In this document: one piece after another, positions 8,563 through 17,440 of the stretch
How the letters are laid out: each line of letters opens with the position of its first letter
How positions within the stretch are numbered: position 1 is the stretch's first letter
DNA from: a virus
Reading direction: 5' to 3' (one strand)
IMG/VR virus record: IMGVR_UViG_3300044712_001292
Span: 39,000-102,999 of that record
DNA length: 64,000 nt
The notes under the pieces: model-generated
Seen by the model: the letters and a program-made list of their open reading frames with translations, nothing else
Databases searched by the model: none
Told to the model about the DNA's origin: nothing
Translations under genes and position numbers: made by a program

Positions 8563-9311
8563 CGCAGTACAAGTCGTTCTGGGAAGCCGCCCCCTTCGTT
8601 GGCGGCGGTGCGCTCTTACTCGGCGGTGGTGCCCGCGTAGGCAAGGGCCTGCTCGATCTGTTGCGTCGTCCGGACCCTGAGGGTGCTCCGGAGAAGATCG
8701 AGAAACAGGAGAACCCAGTTGTCGAGATTCCCGTCCCCGTGACAGCCGAAGAAGCGGCTGAGCTGCGTCGTAAGGGTGTGCGGGTCAAGAAGGCTGGTTT
8801 CCTGGATCGGTTCGATGTCGATGCTGGCGACGCCTTCCTACTGGGCGGTCTGGGCACCGCTGCCGCTATGGGTGGATGGGCGCTTACCGATAAACTGGTG
8901 GATACGTATCGCAAGAATCGTGCGCTGCAGAAGCGTGAGAAGGTGCGCCGACGCATTCAGAGCATGCTCGACGACAAGCCGGCCCCGGAAGACGTGCCTC
9001 TCTACACGCACATGAAGGCGGCCGAGGCGCTGTACTTCATGGAGAAGCGCGGAGCACTCTCGGATCTGTTCAGCGTGCAGCGGTCGGTCATCAATCCGAT
9101 CGCGGCTCTGCTGGGCGGTGCCGCCCTCCTCTCCGGCGTCCGTGCGTATCGTAGCACAGCCGCTGCTGGCGAGACAGACAAGGTCAAGGCTCTGAAGGCC
9201 TACCTGAAGCGCCAGAAGACGCAGCAGCCCATCGTATCGACCGTCCCTGTCGAAGTGTCGGATACGGCAAGTCCCACGCAGCAGTCTACCGCTAACGCTT
9301 TAACATCGTAA
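8559..9311 (+). CDS. Hypothetical membrane-segment protein
   Basis: 250 residues, start overlapping the previous stop by four bases. An N-terminal hydrophobic/Gly segment (FVGGGALLLGGGARVG), a second near residues 90-110 (AFLLGGLGTAAAMGGWAL) followed by a strongly basic stretch (REKVRRRIQ), and a third near residue 185 (AALLGGAALLSGV). Lys-x-Ala motifs occur at VKKAGFL and MKAAEAL. Three membrane-capable segments with basic loops suggest an integral or peripheral membrane protein. It immediately precedes the polymerase gene with only nine bases between. Role unknown. Confidence 0.55.
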   Translation: MTQYKSFWEAAPFVGGGALLLGGGARVGKGLLDLLRRPDPEGAPEKIEKQENPVVEIPVPVTAEEAAELRRKGVRVKKAGFLDRFDVDAGDAFLLGGLGTAAAMGGWALTDKLVDTYRKNRALQKREKVRRRIQSMLDDKPAPEDVPLYTHMKAAEALYFMEKRGALSDLFSVQRSVINPIAALLGGAALLSGVRAYRSTAAAGETDKVKALKAYLKRQKTQQPIVSTVPVEVSDTASPTQQSTANALTS

Positions 9312-9320
9312 GAGGGGTGC

Positions 9321-12300
9321 ATGGACGCACCAGTTACGTACCGCCGCTTCGATGATATCGACGGGCAGCGCCAGGACATCTTCGACCTCGCGAAGCAGTC
9401 CATCGGGTCTATGAAGCCGTTCTCGACGCCGTCACACAGCGTCGAGATAGCTGACGTCGACTACGATGACGACTACAATCCGTCGATCGCTGAGGAGAAG
9501 GACGCCATCCTCAAGAGGAAGTCGTTGCAGCGTGCGCTGAAGGGTACGGTACGGCTGAAAGACGCTCAGGGTAATGTCGTCGAAGAGCAGCGGATGACGC
9601 TGGCCCACGTCCCCTATCTCAACTCACGCGGGCTCTTCATCCGAAACGGCGTGCCCTACGCGGTCCGTAACCAGCTGCGGCTGCGTCCGGGAGTTTATAC
9701 ACGCAAGCAGCGGAGCGGCGGCTACGAGAGCCAGTTCAACGTCCGCCCGGGGACCGGGCGCGGATTCCGTGTAGAGATGGACCCTGAAAGCGGTCTCTTC
9801 AAGATGCGCGTCGACCAGTCGACGACCAAGCTCTATCCTGTCCTCAGGGCGATGGGAGTGTCTGACGACGACATGCGTCAGGCGTGGGGCGACGATCTGT
9901 TTGAGAAGAACGCCGCAACCAGCAAGGGTCGAGACGAGCTAGACCTCTCCAAGCTGGTCCGCAAGCTCAGCGGCAAAGACGAGGATGTCGATCCCGAGAC
10001 AGCAGCGGAAGCCCTTCGTAACATCCTGCAGAAGAGTGAAGTGGATGAGGATACGACGGAGCTGACGCTCGGTGAGCGCGTTGCCCGTATCGAACCGAGG
10101 CACATCCTGGCTGCAACGCGGAAGCAGCTCGCTGTCGCACGCGGAGAGGCGGAGTCCGACAACCGTGACTCACAGGCGTATCAGTCGTTTCATGCCGCCC
10201 AGGACCTGCTGGCAGAACGTATGCGGCGTGACGCTACGGGGGCCGCTCGCAACTCGTTCTGGAAGGCTGCGCGGTTACAGTCGCTGAAGAACCTGCAGCC
10301 GGGGTTCATGAACCCGAACATCGGGTCGTTGTTCGAGGGTAGCGGGCTTGCCCTGACCGTTGAAGACATCAATCCGATCGACGTGTACGACACGCGCCAG
10401 GCAGTTACCCGTCTCGGGGAAGGCGGCATGTCGCGTGATGCGGTCAGTCGTGACGCTCGCAACGTCCAGAGCAGCTACATCGGCGTTATCGACGCTTCGC
10501 GCGCACCCGAGTCGGACGCGATCGGCGTAGACCTGCGCGTAACTGACGCCGCGATGCGCGGAAGTGACGGCCAGCTGTATACAACCGTGCGTAACCTGAA
10601 GACCGGCCAGCTCGAGACGCTGTCCGCGCGAACACTCTCGACAAAGTCCGTTACGTTTCCGGGAGAGATGGGGAACGAGGGAAAGCGCGTGCCTGCCATA
10701 CGGGGTGATCGCATCACCTACGTTCCTAAGAGCGAAGTCGACTACGAGGTCGTGAGCCCGGATGACATGGCGTCGCGCGCATCACGCCTGATTCCTTTCC
10801 CGGAAGGCATCAAGGGACAGCGTCTGCTCATGGGCGCTCGTATGACATCTCAGGCGGTTCCGCTTCAAGAGCCTGAGGCCCCATTCGTTCAGACGGGTAA
10901 CGCGGACGGGTCGTCTCTGCACGCTGCAATGGGCAGGGACGTCGGTGCCCGCATGTCTCCAGCCGACGGCATCGTGACCAAGGTAACACCAGACGTCATT
11001 GAGATGACGGGTAACGACGGACAGAAGCATCAGATTCAGCTCTATAACAACTACCCCACGGCCCGGAAGACCGTGCTGCACAACGACCCCGTCGTGCAGC
11101 CTGGCACGGTTGTGAAGGCCGGTCAGATGCTGGCCAGGTCCAATTTTACCGACGATAAGGGAACCTTCGCTATCGGGCGTAACCTGCGCGTTGGATACAT
11201 GGTTGCCGAGGGCGATAGCATCGAAGACGCCTTCGTCATCTCCGAAAGCGCAGCCAAGAAGCTGGGCGCTCAGGCGATGTACAAGGCGGATCTCGACCTC
11301 GGTCAGATCGCCTCGACAGACAAGTCCTCCTATAACGCGGTGTACGCCGGCAAGTACAGCCCCCAGCAGCTGGATCAGATCGATGACGACGGCGTCATCA
11401 AAGTGGGTGCTACCGTTCAAAAGGGCGACCCGCTGATACTCGCCATCGGCAACAAGCCGCAGTCCCTGGTCGGGGCAGTGACGAAGTCAGCCAAGTCTCA
11501 GGTGTCTGACCAGTCGCAGGTGTGGGAACACGCCGCTCCGGGAATCGTTACCGATATCAGCCGGACGAAGGACGGCATACGTGTGCTGGTCCGTTCGTAC
11601 GATGTCACGCAGGTTGGCGACAAGCTCTCCGGTCGTTACGGCAATAAGGGCGTGGTCAGCGCTCAGATTCGGCCAGACGACCAGATGCCGATCGCTGCCG
11701 ACGGGAAGCCGCTGGAAGCCATCATCAACGCCAATGGCATCATCAGTCGCGTCAATCCGGCAGCCCTAGCAGAGTCGCTGTTGGGTAAGATCGTGGAACG
11801 CACCGGGCGTGATCCGTACATTGTCAAACCGTTCAGCACCCCGGAAGGCATCGCTGATTTTGCGCTGAACGAGGCGGCCAAGCACGGGATCAGCGAGACG
11901 GAGACCGTCGTAGACCCGCGCGACGGCCGTAAGATCCCCAATGTCTTCGTCGGCAACTCCTACATCATGCGCCTTCATCATAAGGCCGAAGGCAAGATCA
12001 GCGGTAGAGATCAGGGCACCTACACGGTCGACGAATACCCAGCCCGTGGCGGCGCTGAAGGCTGCTTCATCGCCGAGCAGCCTGTTCTTACGCGGTTTGG
12101 CAGCATGCCCATCGGAGATATCGTTCATCTGAAGGCGGAGGTCCATGTATTGACGTGGTCTGACGTCGCCGGTAGCTGGGTCTATCGCCCCGTGACGGAC
12201 TGGTTCGAGTACACAGCACGGGCGTCCGACCTGCGAGTTGTCGAGCTAGAGCCTTCGACCGGCATTACGCACAACGTATTCACGGCGACACTAAATCACA

Positions 12301-14114
12301 ATGTCGTCATGTACGATGGTGGAATGAAGACGGTAGCGGAGCTGCATCCCGGAGACCGGCTGACGGCCATGAGCCAGGACGGTGCACGCGTTCCGGTTCG
12401 TATCGCCGATATTACACCCTATCAGGCGGACGAGGAGTTCATTGCTGTCTACGACATCACCGTCGACGACACGCATCTGTACTGCGCGGGCGCAGCCCTG
12501 GTGTCCAACTCCAAGCGTATCAGCCTGCTTGATACCGGAACACTTCTCGCAGCGGGAGCCACGAACTTTCTAAAAGATGCGAAGCTGGTTCGCGGTCAAC
12601 GCAATGACGACTACTGGCGACAGGTGCGGCACGGCGAGACGCCCATGCTGCCTACCGGTGCGTTCGCAGATGAACAGTTCAAGTCGCTTCTGAAGGCTGC
12701 AGGGGTCAACGTCCGTGAGGCGGGAACGAAGGAGCAGCTCAGCCCGCTGCTCGATACCGATGTCGACCGCATGGCGTCACATGAGATTCAGAACGCGGAA
12801 ACGTTCGATTTCGAGACGATGCGTCCGGTCGAGGGCGGCCTCTTCGATACAGGCATCACAGGCGGTGCCGGTGGCAACAAGTTCGCCAAGATCACGCTGC
12901 CGGTGAAGGTCCCGCACCCACTCTTCCTCGATCCGATCCGCCGTATCCTGGGCCTTACTGGCAAGGAGCTTGATGCGGTTCTGATGGGAAAGGAGCAGCT
13001 GAACGGGGAGACAGGACCGGGAGCGGTTGAGAAGGCACTCGGGGAGATCGACGTCCCCCGCGAGATGGAGCTTGCCAAGCAGACCATTCGGACGGGGTCC
13101 GCCACCAAGCGTGATGCGGCCGTCAAGCGCCTGCATTATCTTGCTGGGCTTCAGAAGATGCATGTGAGCCCGCAGGATCTCATGGTCAGCAAGATAGCGG
13201 TCGTCCCTCCGCGGTACCGGCCTATCGTCCGTGGTCGTAACACGGACATGATCCATGATCTGAACTACCTCTACAAGGACCTGCTCGAGGCCCGCAAGAA
13301 CTACCAGGATGCGAAGGGTGTATTCGGTGAGGCCCATGACGAGTATGGCACTCTGATGAAGGCTGTGCAGGCGGTCACAGGCATCGAGGGTCCTGTAAAC
13401 CCCAAGACGGCTGAACAGGGCGTCAAGGGTGTTCTACAGTACGCGATAGGCCTCGGCACGAGCCCGAAGGCAGGCGGTTACCAGCGCAAGGTCATCGGTA
13501 CTGCGGTGGATACAGTCGGGCGTAGCGTCATCACCGCCGACCGCTCGCTCGGGCTGGACGACGTCGGCATCCCCGAAACGATGGCGTGGAAGATGTTCCG
13601 GCCGTACGTCATTCGGAGACTGGTCACGCAGGGCATGCCGCCTGCAGAGGCGCTGCAGGCTGTAGAGGACCGTACCCCTGCAGCGGCAGCCATGCTCGAT
13701 GAGGAGATGAAGGTTCGCCCTGTCGTCTACAATCGGGCACCGGCCCTCCACCGCTACGCGTATCAGGGGGCGTGGGCTCGACGGGTGCCTGACGACTCCA
13801 TCCACGTGCCATACTACACGCTGAAGGCGATTGGTGGGGACTTCGACGGCGACGCTATAAACATCCACGTGCCATCCAGTTACGAGGCTATTGAAGACGT
13901 CAAGGAGAAGCTCATGCCGTCGAAGAACCTGTTCTTTACAGGTAACTTCGAGACGCATTACGAGCCGACGCAGGATTATACGCTCGGGCTGCACCTGGCT
14001 GGTAAGATGGACCCGAGCCAGAAGCCCGTTACCTTTGCTAACGCGCAGGAGGCTAAGGCCGCCTACGCTCGCGGGCTGATCAACGCACGCACCCCGATCA
14101 GGATCCTGTCATGA
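9321..14114 (+). CDS. Phage RNA polymerase beta / beta'(N) fusion, intein-containing
   Basis: 1597 residues. Two cellular RNA polymerase subunits can be read in one chain. Beta part: GRNLRVGYMVAEGDSIEDAF near residue 620 (cellular GRNLLVAF...FED), DKLSGRYGNKGVVS near 767 (GDKMAGRHGNKGVVS, active-site region) and LHHKAEGKISGR near 885 (KLHHMVDDKIHAR). Beta' N-terminal part: NRAPALHRYAYQG near 1470 and GDFDGDAINIHVP near 1507, whose three aspartates are the Mg-binding catalytic triad (cellular NADFDGD). The chain stops about 90 residues after that triad; the rest of beta' is encoded at 17433-19310. A 149-residue mini-intein interrupts the beta C-terminal region. The start has GAGGGG at good spacing. 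It probably transcribes phage genes and may be packaged, as in phiKZ-like phages; packaging is inferred from its virion-gene neighbours and Lys-x-Ala sites (LFEKNAATS). Confidence 0.9.
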   Translation: MDAPVTYRRFDDIDGQRQDIFDLAKQSIGSMKPFSTPSHSVEIADVDYDDDYNPSIAEEKDAILKRKSLQRALKGTVRLKDAQGNVVEEQRMTLAHVPYLNSRGLFIRNGVPYAVRNQLRLRPGVYTRKQRSGGYESQFNVRPGTGRGFRVEMDPESGLFKMRVDQSTTKLYPVLRAMGVSDDDMRQAWGDDLFEKNAATSKGRDELDLSKLVRKLSGKDEDVDPETAAEALRNILQKSEVDEDTTELTLGERVARIEPRHILAATRKQLAVARGEAESDNRDSQAYQSFHAAQDLLAERMRRDATGAARNSFWKAARLQSLKNLQPGFMNPNIGSLFEGSGLALTVEDINPIDVYDTRQAVTRLGEGGMSRDAVSRDARNVQSSYIGVIDASRAPESDAIGVDLRVTDAAMRGSDGQLYTTVRNLKTGQLETLSARTLSTKSVTFPGEMGNEGKRVPAIRGDRITYVPKSEVDYEVVSPDDMASRASRLIPFPEGIKGQRLLMGARMTSQAVPLQEPEAPFVQTGNADGSSLHAAMGRDVGARMSPADGIVTKVTPDVIEMTGNDGQKHQIQLYNNYPTARKTVLHNDPVVQPGTVVKAGQMLARSNFTDDKGTFAIGRNLRVGYMVAEGDSIEDAFVISESAAKKLGAQAMYKADLDLGQIASTDKSSYNAVYAGKYSPQQLDQIDDDGVIKVGATVQKGDPLILAIGNKPQSLVGAVTKSAKSQVSDQSQVWEHAAPGIVTDISRTKDGIRVLVRSYDVTQVGDKLSGRYGNKGVVSAQIRPDDQMPIAADGKPLEAIINANGIISRVNPAALAESLLGKIVERTGRDPYIVKPFSTPEGIADFALNEAAKHGISETETVVDPRDGRKIPNVFVGNSYIMRLHHKAEGKISGRDQGTYTVDEYPARGGAEGCFIAEQPVLTRFGSMPIGDIVHLKAEVHVLTWSDVAGSWVYRPVTDWFEYTARASDLRVVELEPSTGITHNVFTATLNHNVVMYDGGMKTVAELHPGDRLTAMSQDGARVPVRIADITPYQADEEFIAVYDITVDDTHLYCAGAALVSNSKRISLLDTGTLLAAGATNFLKDAKLVRGQRNDDYWRQVRHGETPMLPTGAFADEQFKSLLKAAGVNVREAGTKEQLSPLLDTDVDRMASHEIQNAETFDFETMRPVEGGLFDTGITGGAGGNKFAKITLPVKVPHPLFLDPIRRILGLTGKELDAVLMGKEQLNGETGPGAVEKALGEIDVPREMELAKQTIRTGSATKRDAAVKRLHYLAGLQKMHVSPQDLMVSKIAVVPPRYRPIVRGRNTDMIHDLNYLYKDLLEARKNYQDAKGVFGEAHDEYGTLMKAVQAVTGIEGPVNPKTAEQGVKGVLQYAIGLGTSPKAGGYQRKVIGTAVDTVGRSVITADRSLGLDDVGIPETMAWKMFRPYVIRRLVTQGMPPAEALQAVEDRTPAAAAMLDEEMKVRPVVYNRAPALHRYAYQGAWARRVPDDSIHVPYYTLKAIGGDFDGDAINIHVPSSYEAIEDVKEKLMPSKNLFFTGNFETHYEPTQDYTLGLHLAGKMDPSQKPVTFANAQEAKAAYARGLINARTPIRILS
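12063..12509 (+). other. Mini-intein (149 aa) inside the RNA polymerase beta region
   Basis: Residues 915-1063 of the fusion. Block A begins with Cys1 (CFIAEQPVLTRFGSMPIGDI), block B has TLNH within the THNVFTATLNHNVV stretch followed by GGMKTVAELHPGDRL, and blocks F/G are EEFIAVYDITVDDTHLYCAG then ALVSN, with Ser as the first downstream extein residue. There is no homing-endonuclease domain and no room for one. The penultimate residue is Ser instead of the usual His, which can slow Asn cyclisation but occurs in some active inteins. Removing it rejoins GGAEG to SKRISLLDTG, matching the conserved beta C-terminal segment GG...GGQR.GEMEVWAL. Confidence 0.88.
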
Positions 14115-14881
14115 ACTTCTGGAAGCTTGCTCAGGATATACAGCTTGCGAAGCCGCCGCTCGATAGCCTCGGAGGGTTTCAGCAGCCGGCCCTGCTTGGC
14201 ACATACACGCGCAGAGGTGACCTCGTACTCGGCGACCCCGGCGCAGAGGCTATGCGGCATGCGCGTATGCAACCGCATTTCTATAGGTCGCCACACATGG
14301 TGGCCTCCGAACTGAATAGTCGTCGTGTGCCAGCAGCCGCGCTCCCGTATCCGGCGTCCATGCTGCCACCTGGCATGGCAGACACGGCTCCGCCGCAGGA
14401 TCCGACGAAGTCGTACCTGGACGGGTACATGACTAACAACGTCAGGCGCACGGTATCGGCTCCGCGTGACCCGCAGGGGAACGTATCGCTGTTGTCGCTG
14501 TATCACGAAAAGGCGCATCAGAGCGATCCGGCGGAACTCGTTACGCGTGACCTCGAGCGAGAGATTCCAGCAGCGGTAGCAGACACGTCTGCGTACATGC
14601 AGAATGAGCTGCCGTACACCCCAGCAGGCGTTGACAGGGCGCAGACGGTGGTGAACCGTATGGCGCAGTACGATACGTCTATACCACCGTGGGTTTACAG
14701 TCACATGCTCAAGTATGGGCCGAAGGTACGGTTCGACAGTCCGGAGGAGGACGCTAAGTCGGTGCGCGACTGGATACGCTCTCTGCGCAGGAACACGGAG
14801 CTTGGGAACAAGTACCGTGCGTGGGCCGCCTCTCCCGCCGTAGGACCTGTTTTTAAGGCACCGCCCGCCATCGCATGGTAG
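14111..14881 (+). CDS. Hypothetical protein with HExxH metal-binding motif
   Basis: 256 residues, start overlapping the polymerase stop by four bases. Residues 132-136 are HEKAH in the context SLLSLYHEKAHQSD, followed 15 residues later by EIPAAVADTSAYM. HExxH plus a downstream Glu is the gluzincin-type zinc protease pattern, and the sequence around it is helix-compatible. The rest is Pro-rich and not recognised. The motif is short and could be chance, but its hydrophobic lead-in and downstream Glu are right. Coupling to the polymerase gene suggests co-regulation. A virion-associated peptidase is possible; a structural protein without catalytic activity is the alternative. Confidence 0.5.
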   Translation: MNFWKLAQDIQLAKPPLDSLGGFQQPALLGTYTRRGDLVLGDPGAEAMRHARMQPHFYRSPHMVASELNSRRVPAAALPYPASMLPPGMADTAPPQDPTKSYLDGYMTNNVRRTVSAPRDPQGNVSLLSLYHEKAHQSDPAELVTRDLEREIPAAVADTSAYMQNELPYTPAGVDRAQTVVNRMAQYDTSIPPWVYSHMLKYGPKVRFDSPEEDAKSVRDWIRSLRRNTELGNKYRAWAASPAVGPVFKAPPAIAW

Positions 14882-14896
14882 CCGTGGACTACCCCG

Positions 14897-14909
14897 TAAC
14901 TCCCTATAG
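14897..14909 (+). promoter_or_regulatory. Promoter-like motif TAACTCCCTATAG
   Basis: Thirteen bases identical to 51968-51980. In both places the final G lies 10 bases before the A of the start codon. It sits in the 37-base gap between 14881 and 14919, where a new transcript could begin. Confidence 0.5.
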
Positions 14910-14918
14910 GATCTGACC

Positions 14919-15545
14919 ATGATCTCCGCGCAGCGTCTCTTCAAGCGTGCTCTGGCTGAAAAGCTGGCCTTCACTCCGATGGGTGCCTCTCAGCAGGCCG
15001 CCGGCCCTGGCGGTGCTCCCGTCTCCCCTGGGCAGCCGCCTCCTGCCGGTCCTCCTGGCGCTCCGATGGATCCCGCCGCTATGGGCGGCGCTCCGATGGA
15101 CCCTGCTGCTATGGGTGGAGCTCCTCCGATGGATCCGTCCATGGCCGGAGCCCCTCCGATGGATCCCGCTGCTATGGGTGGAGCTCCTCCGATGGACCCG
15201 TCCGCCATGGGTGGCATGCCGCCCCTGGATCCGTCCATGCTCGGTGCCCCGCCGGAAGCTCCTCCTGTAAACGATCCGTCCACAGACGTGGATAGTGACG
15301 GCAAGCCGGACACGATGGTCCCGCTGGCAGCGATGAAGGACTTCGCCGTCGGTATCATCGAGGCGATGAAGGGCCGCCAGACCGCTCCGGCCAAGGCTGA
15401 GAAGGAGAAGGCGGAGGCAGCCGCAGCCGCCGATTCGATGTCCATGCCTGGCCCTGTGACTGGGCAGCCTGGGTTCGATCCGTCGATGATTTCCGGACCG
15501 CTGAAGACCGCCTCTGTGTTGACAAAGGTCCTGCGGAAGCGCTGA
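14919..15545 (+). CDS. Pro/Gly/Met repeat protein
   Basis: 208 residues of low complexity. After a basic N-terminal helix (AQRLFKRALAEKLAF), residues about 45-110 are six to seven imperfect copies of a decapeptide of the type APPMDPxAMGG. A linker follows (DVDSDGKPD, a calcium-loop-like Asp pattern), then a helix (MKDFAVGIIEAMKG), a Lys/Glu/Ala segment and a basic C-terminus (LTKVLRKR). The repeat array is flexible and probably acts as a spacer in a virion protein or a scaffold-like partner. It is encoded between the two RNA polymerase genes behind a promoter-like motif. No known family. Confidence 0.6.
   Translation: MISAQRLFKRALAEKLAFTPMGASQQAAGPGGAPVSPGQPPPAGPPGAPMDPAAMGGAPMDPAAMGGAPPMDPSMAGAPPMDPAAMGGAPPMDPSAMGGMPPLDPSMLGAPPEAPPVNDPSTDVDSDGKPDTMVPLAAMKDFAVGIIEAMKGRQTAPAKAEKEKAEAAAAADSMSMPGPVTGQPGFDPSMISGPLKTASVLTKVLRKR
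15058..15245 (+). repeat. In-frame tandem repeat encoding APPMDPxAMGG units
   Basis: A block of about 30-base units varying around GGAGCTCCTCCGATGGA, with some copies shortened by one codon. Unit-to-unit identity is high enough at the DNA level for slippage or recombination to change copy number. Confidence 0.7.
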
Positions 15546-15546
15546 C

Positions 15547-17268
15547 ATGTTGGGCCTGCTGTACGTGAAGCTCGCTGCTGAAGGCGAGGCCCCGGACTGG
15601 CTCACGCGTATGGGCGTAGGTGCCCCAGCGCCGACCTACGGCGCCGGTCTTCCCGTGACGTCTGGTACGTCGACCATATTCGGCGCTGCAAGCGGTATCA
15701 TAGGTGACGCAGACCCGGACGTCGGGCTCGTCATGAACCTGCTGCAGCCCTTCTTGCGGGATCTACTGCCGAAGGATATCGCCGAGAAGCTGACGCAACA
15801 GCAGCAGCGCATCGCCACTGGCGCAGGCACGTTGGCGCAGTCGTCGCAGATCTCCAACATACTCATGGGCGCGAACCAGTCGCTCATGGACCAGCAGGCA
15901 GAGCGGCTGGGTAGAGTACTGACGGGAAGCGCTGATCAGGTCGAGAACCCGCTCGCGAAGAAGGGCCTGACGTGGCTCGCTAACCTTGCTACGTCGCATC
16001 CTAAAGAGGCTGGTAAGCTGGTGCAGATGGCTCGCACCATGCAGATCCCGGTTCTGTCCCCCGCACTGAACGTGCTGTTCCGTGATGTACCGCTGACGTA
16101 CATGCCGCTTGTGCAGGCGTCGTACGACATGGGTGGTGATGAGCAGTCTCCGCAGGTCCTCGAGGAACTGCTGAACAACTACAACAAGGCGTATAGCGCC
16201 GGTGTATTCAAGGACGCGGAAGGTAACCAGCTTGACGCATCGATGGCGATGGCCGGGTTTGGGCTGGCAGCGCACTCGCTTGGCTCTCGCGCGACACTCA
16301 GCGATAGCGTCAACCTTGCCCGCGCAGCGTCGTACGTCACGACCGCCGGTCTCGCTTCGAACCCGCAGGTCGCCTACGAGATCGTTCGTCAGATGGGCCC
16401 TGAGCAGGTGCTGCGCGACCTGAACGGGTTCGCCACGAAGATGAAGACCATCAGCGCCCGTATGCAGGGGGCGTCGATCGGTGATAAGCAGTCGGCAATG
16501 CTGAAGACTCTCGAGCTGTCCGAGAAGACGGGCCTCCCGTTCGAGCACGGTATCGCCAATACGCTGATGCAGGCGGAACGTGAGAAGGTGTTCCGTCAGA
16601 GCGGTAAGACGCCACAAGAGCTATCGCAGATCGCGTCGCTGCAGCAGGCCCGCCAGCAGGCGGACACGGAGGGTTTCGCCCAGGCGGACACCACGCGTGG
16701 CCTCACCGCATGGGCCATGGAGACCCAGGAAGGCAACGCGGCGCTAAACGAGTTCCTTCGCAACCCGTCAGCAGAAGCCGCCTCGGATATGCTCACGCGA
16801 GCCCGCCAGTCGGGTGCGTGGTATAATCGCAATAACTACAACCCCAGCATCCTGCGTCAGAAGTTCGGGCCGGAGCACTTCGAGGCGTTTGCTACGGGTG
16901 AGCAGCTGGACCTGGCACGTGAGTTGGGCGGTCAGCAGGGCTCGTTCTATCAGATGCTGCAGAACCGCGATCAGTATAAGCAGCTGTTCGAGGACCCGCT
17001 GAGCGCCCCAGCTAGCATGCGTGAACAGTTCGCGAGCATGCCGGGCTATGTTCGTAAGCAGCTCATGAACCCGGCCGTTCGCGCGGCTTTCGTGAATGAC
17101 TACGCTCGACGTCAGGTTCAGGCTCCGCGTCCGGCCGTACTGCCAGACATTCAGCAGTTCTCTCCGGAAGAGATGGAGCAGATGCCGAAGCCAGCCGCGA
17201 CCCCGGCCACACCGACACAGGAGGGGCCTGACAATGTTGGTCCAGCTCCGACACCAGGAAAGCGGTAA
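15547..17268 (+). CDS. Hypothetical mostly helical protein
   Basis: 573 residues starting with MLGLLYVKLAAEGEAPDWL; the N-terminal YVKLAAE recurs as YVKVAAE at the start of the 34954-36237 protein. The body is predominantly helical with many Gln/Ala/Leu stretches (AEKLTQQQQRIATGAGTLAQ, LLNNYNKAYSAGVF, QASLQQ-type segments), a DUF-like compact middle (MAMAGFGLAAHSLG), and a Pro-rich C-terminal tail. Long helical proteins in this position could be internal virion or ejection proteins, or a short tape measure. It sits between the two polymerase halves. No signature family recognised. Confidence 0.6.
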   Translation: MLGLLYVKLAAEGEAPDWLTRMGVGAPAPTYGAGLPVTSGTSTIFGAASGIIGDADPDVGLVMNLLQPFLRDLLPKDIAEKLTQQQQRIATGAGTLAQSSQISNILMGANQSLMDQQAERLGRVLTGSADQVENPLAKKGLTWLANLATSHPKEAGKLVQMARTMQIPVLSPALNVLFRDVPLTYMPLVQASYDMGGDEQSPQVLEELLNNYNKAYSAGVFKDAEGNQLDASMAMAGFGLAAHSLGSRATLSDSVNLARAASYVTTAGLASNPQVAYEIVRQMGPEQVLRDLNGFATKMKTISARMQGASIGDKQSAMLKTLELSEKTGLPFEHGIANTLMQAEREKVFRQSGKTPQELSQIASLQQARQQADTEGFAQADTTRGLTAWAMETQEGNAALNEFLRNPSAEAASDMLTRARQSGAWYNRNNYNPSILRQKFGPEHFEAFATGEQLDLARELGGQQGSFYQMLQNRDQYKQLFEDPLSAPASMREQFASMPGYVRKQLMNPAVRAAFVNDYARRQVQAPRPAVLPDIQQFSPEEMEQMPKPAATPATPTQEGPDNVGPAPTPGKR

Positions 17269-17440
17269 AATCTACGTCATACCGGCTTCCCAGGTCGTTG
17301 TATTCAACGATGACGGGGATCCTGTCGACATTACGTACGAGCGCGACCGCCTGATCCTCTGTACTGACGCTGGACAGTCGGATTTCGTCAACACGATAGC
17401 CGCTCTTAAGATATCCAAGCTGGACACGAAACGTGGCTGA
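17234..17440 (+). CDS. Small beta-rich hypothetical protein
   Basis: 68 residues from the ATG at 17234, preceded by AGGAGGGG at seven bases. It overlaps the end of the previous gene by 35 bases and the GTG of the next by eight, so it is embedded in a coupled series. The sequence MLVQLRHQESGKIYVIPASQ followed by VVVFNDDGDPVDITYE and IAALKISKLD looks like a small beta barrel or SH3-like fold. An extended version from 17096 is possible but would lie wholly over the upstream gene. Possibly an accessory to the polymerase half that follows; that is guesswork. Confidence 0.6.
   Translation: MLVQLRHQESGKIYVIPASQVVVFNDDGDPVDITYERDRLILCTDAGQSDFVNTIAALKISKLDTKRG

Noticed and set aside
15058-15245. CRISPR-like repeat array
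   Set aside because: The repeats are contiguous, in frame and coding for a Pro/Gly/Met repeat; there are no spacers.
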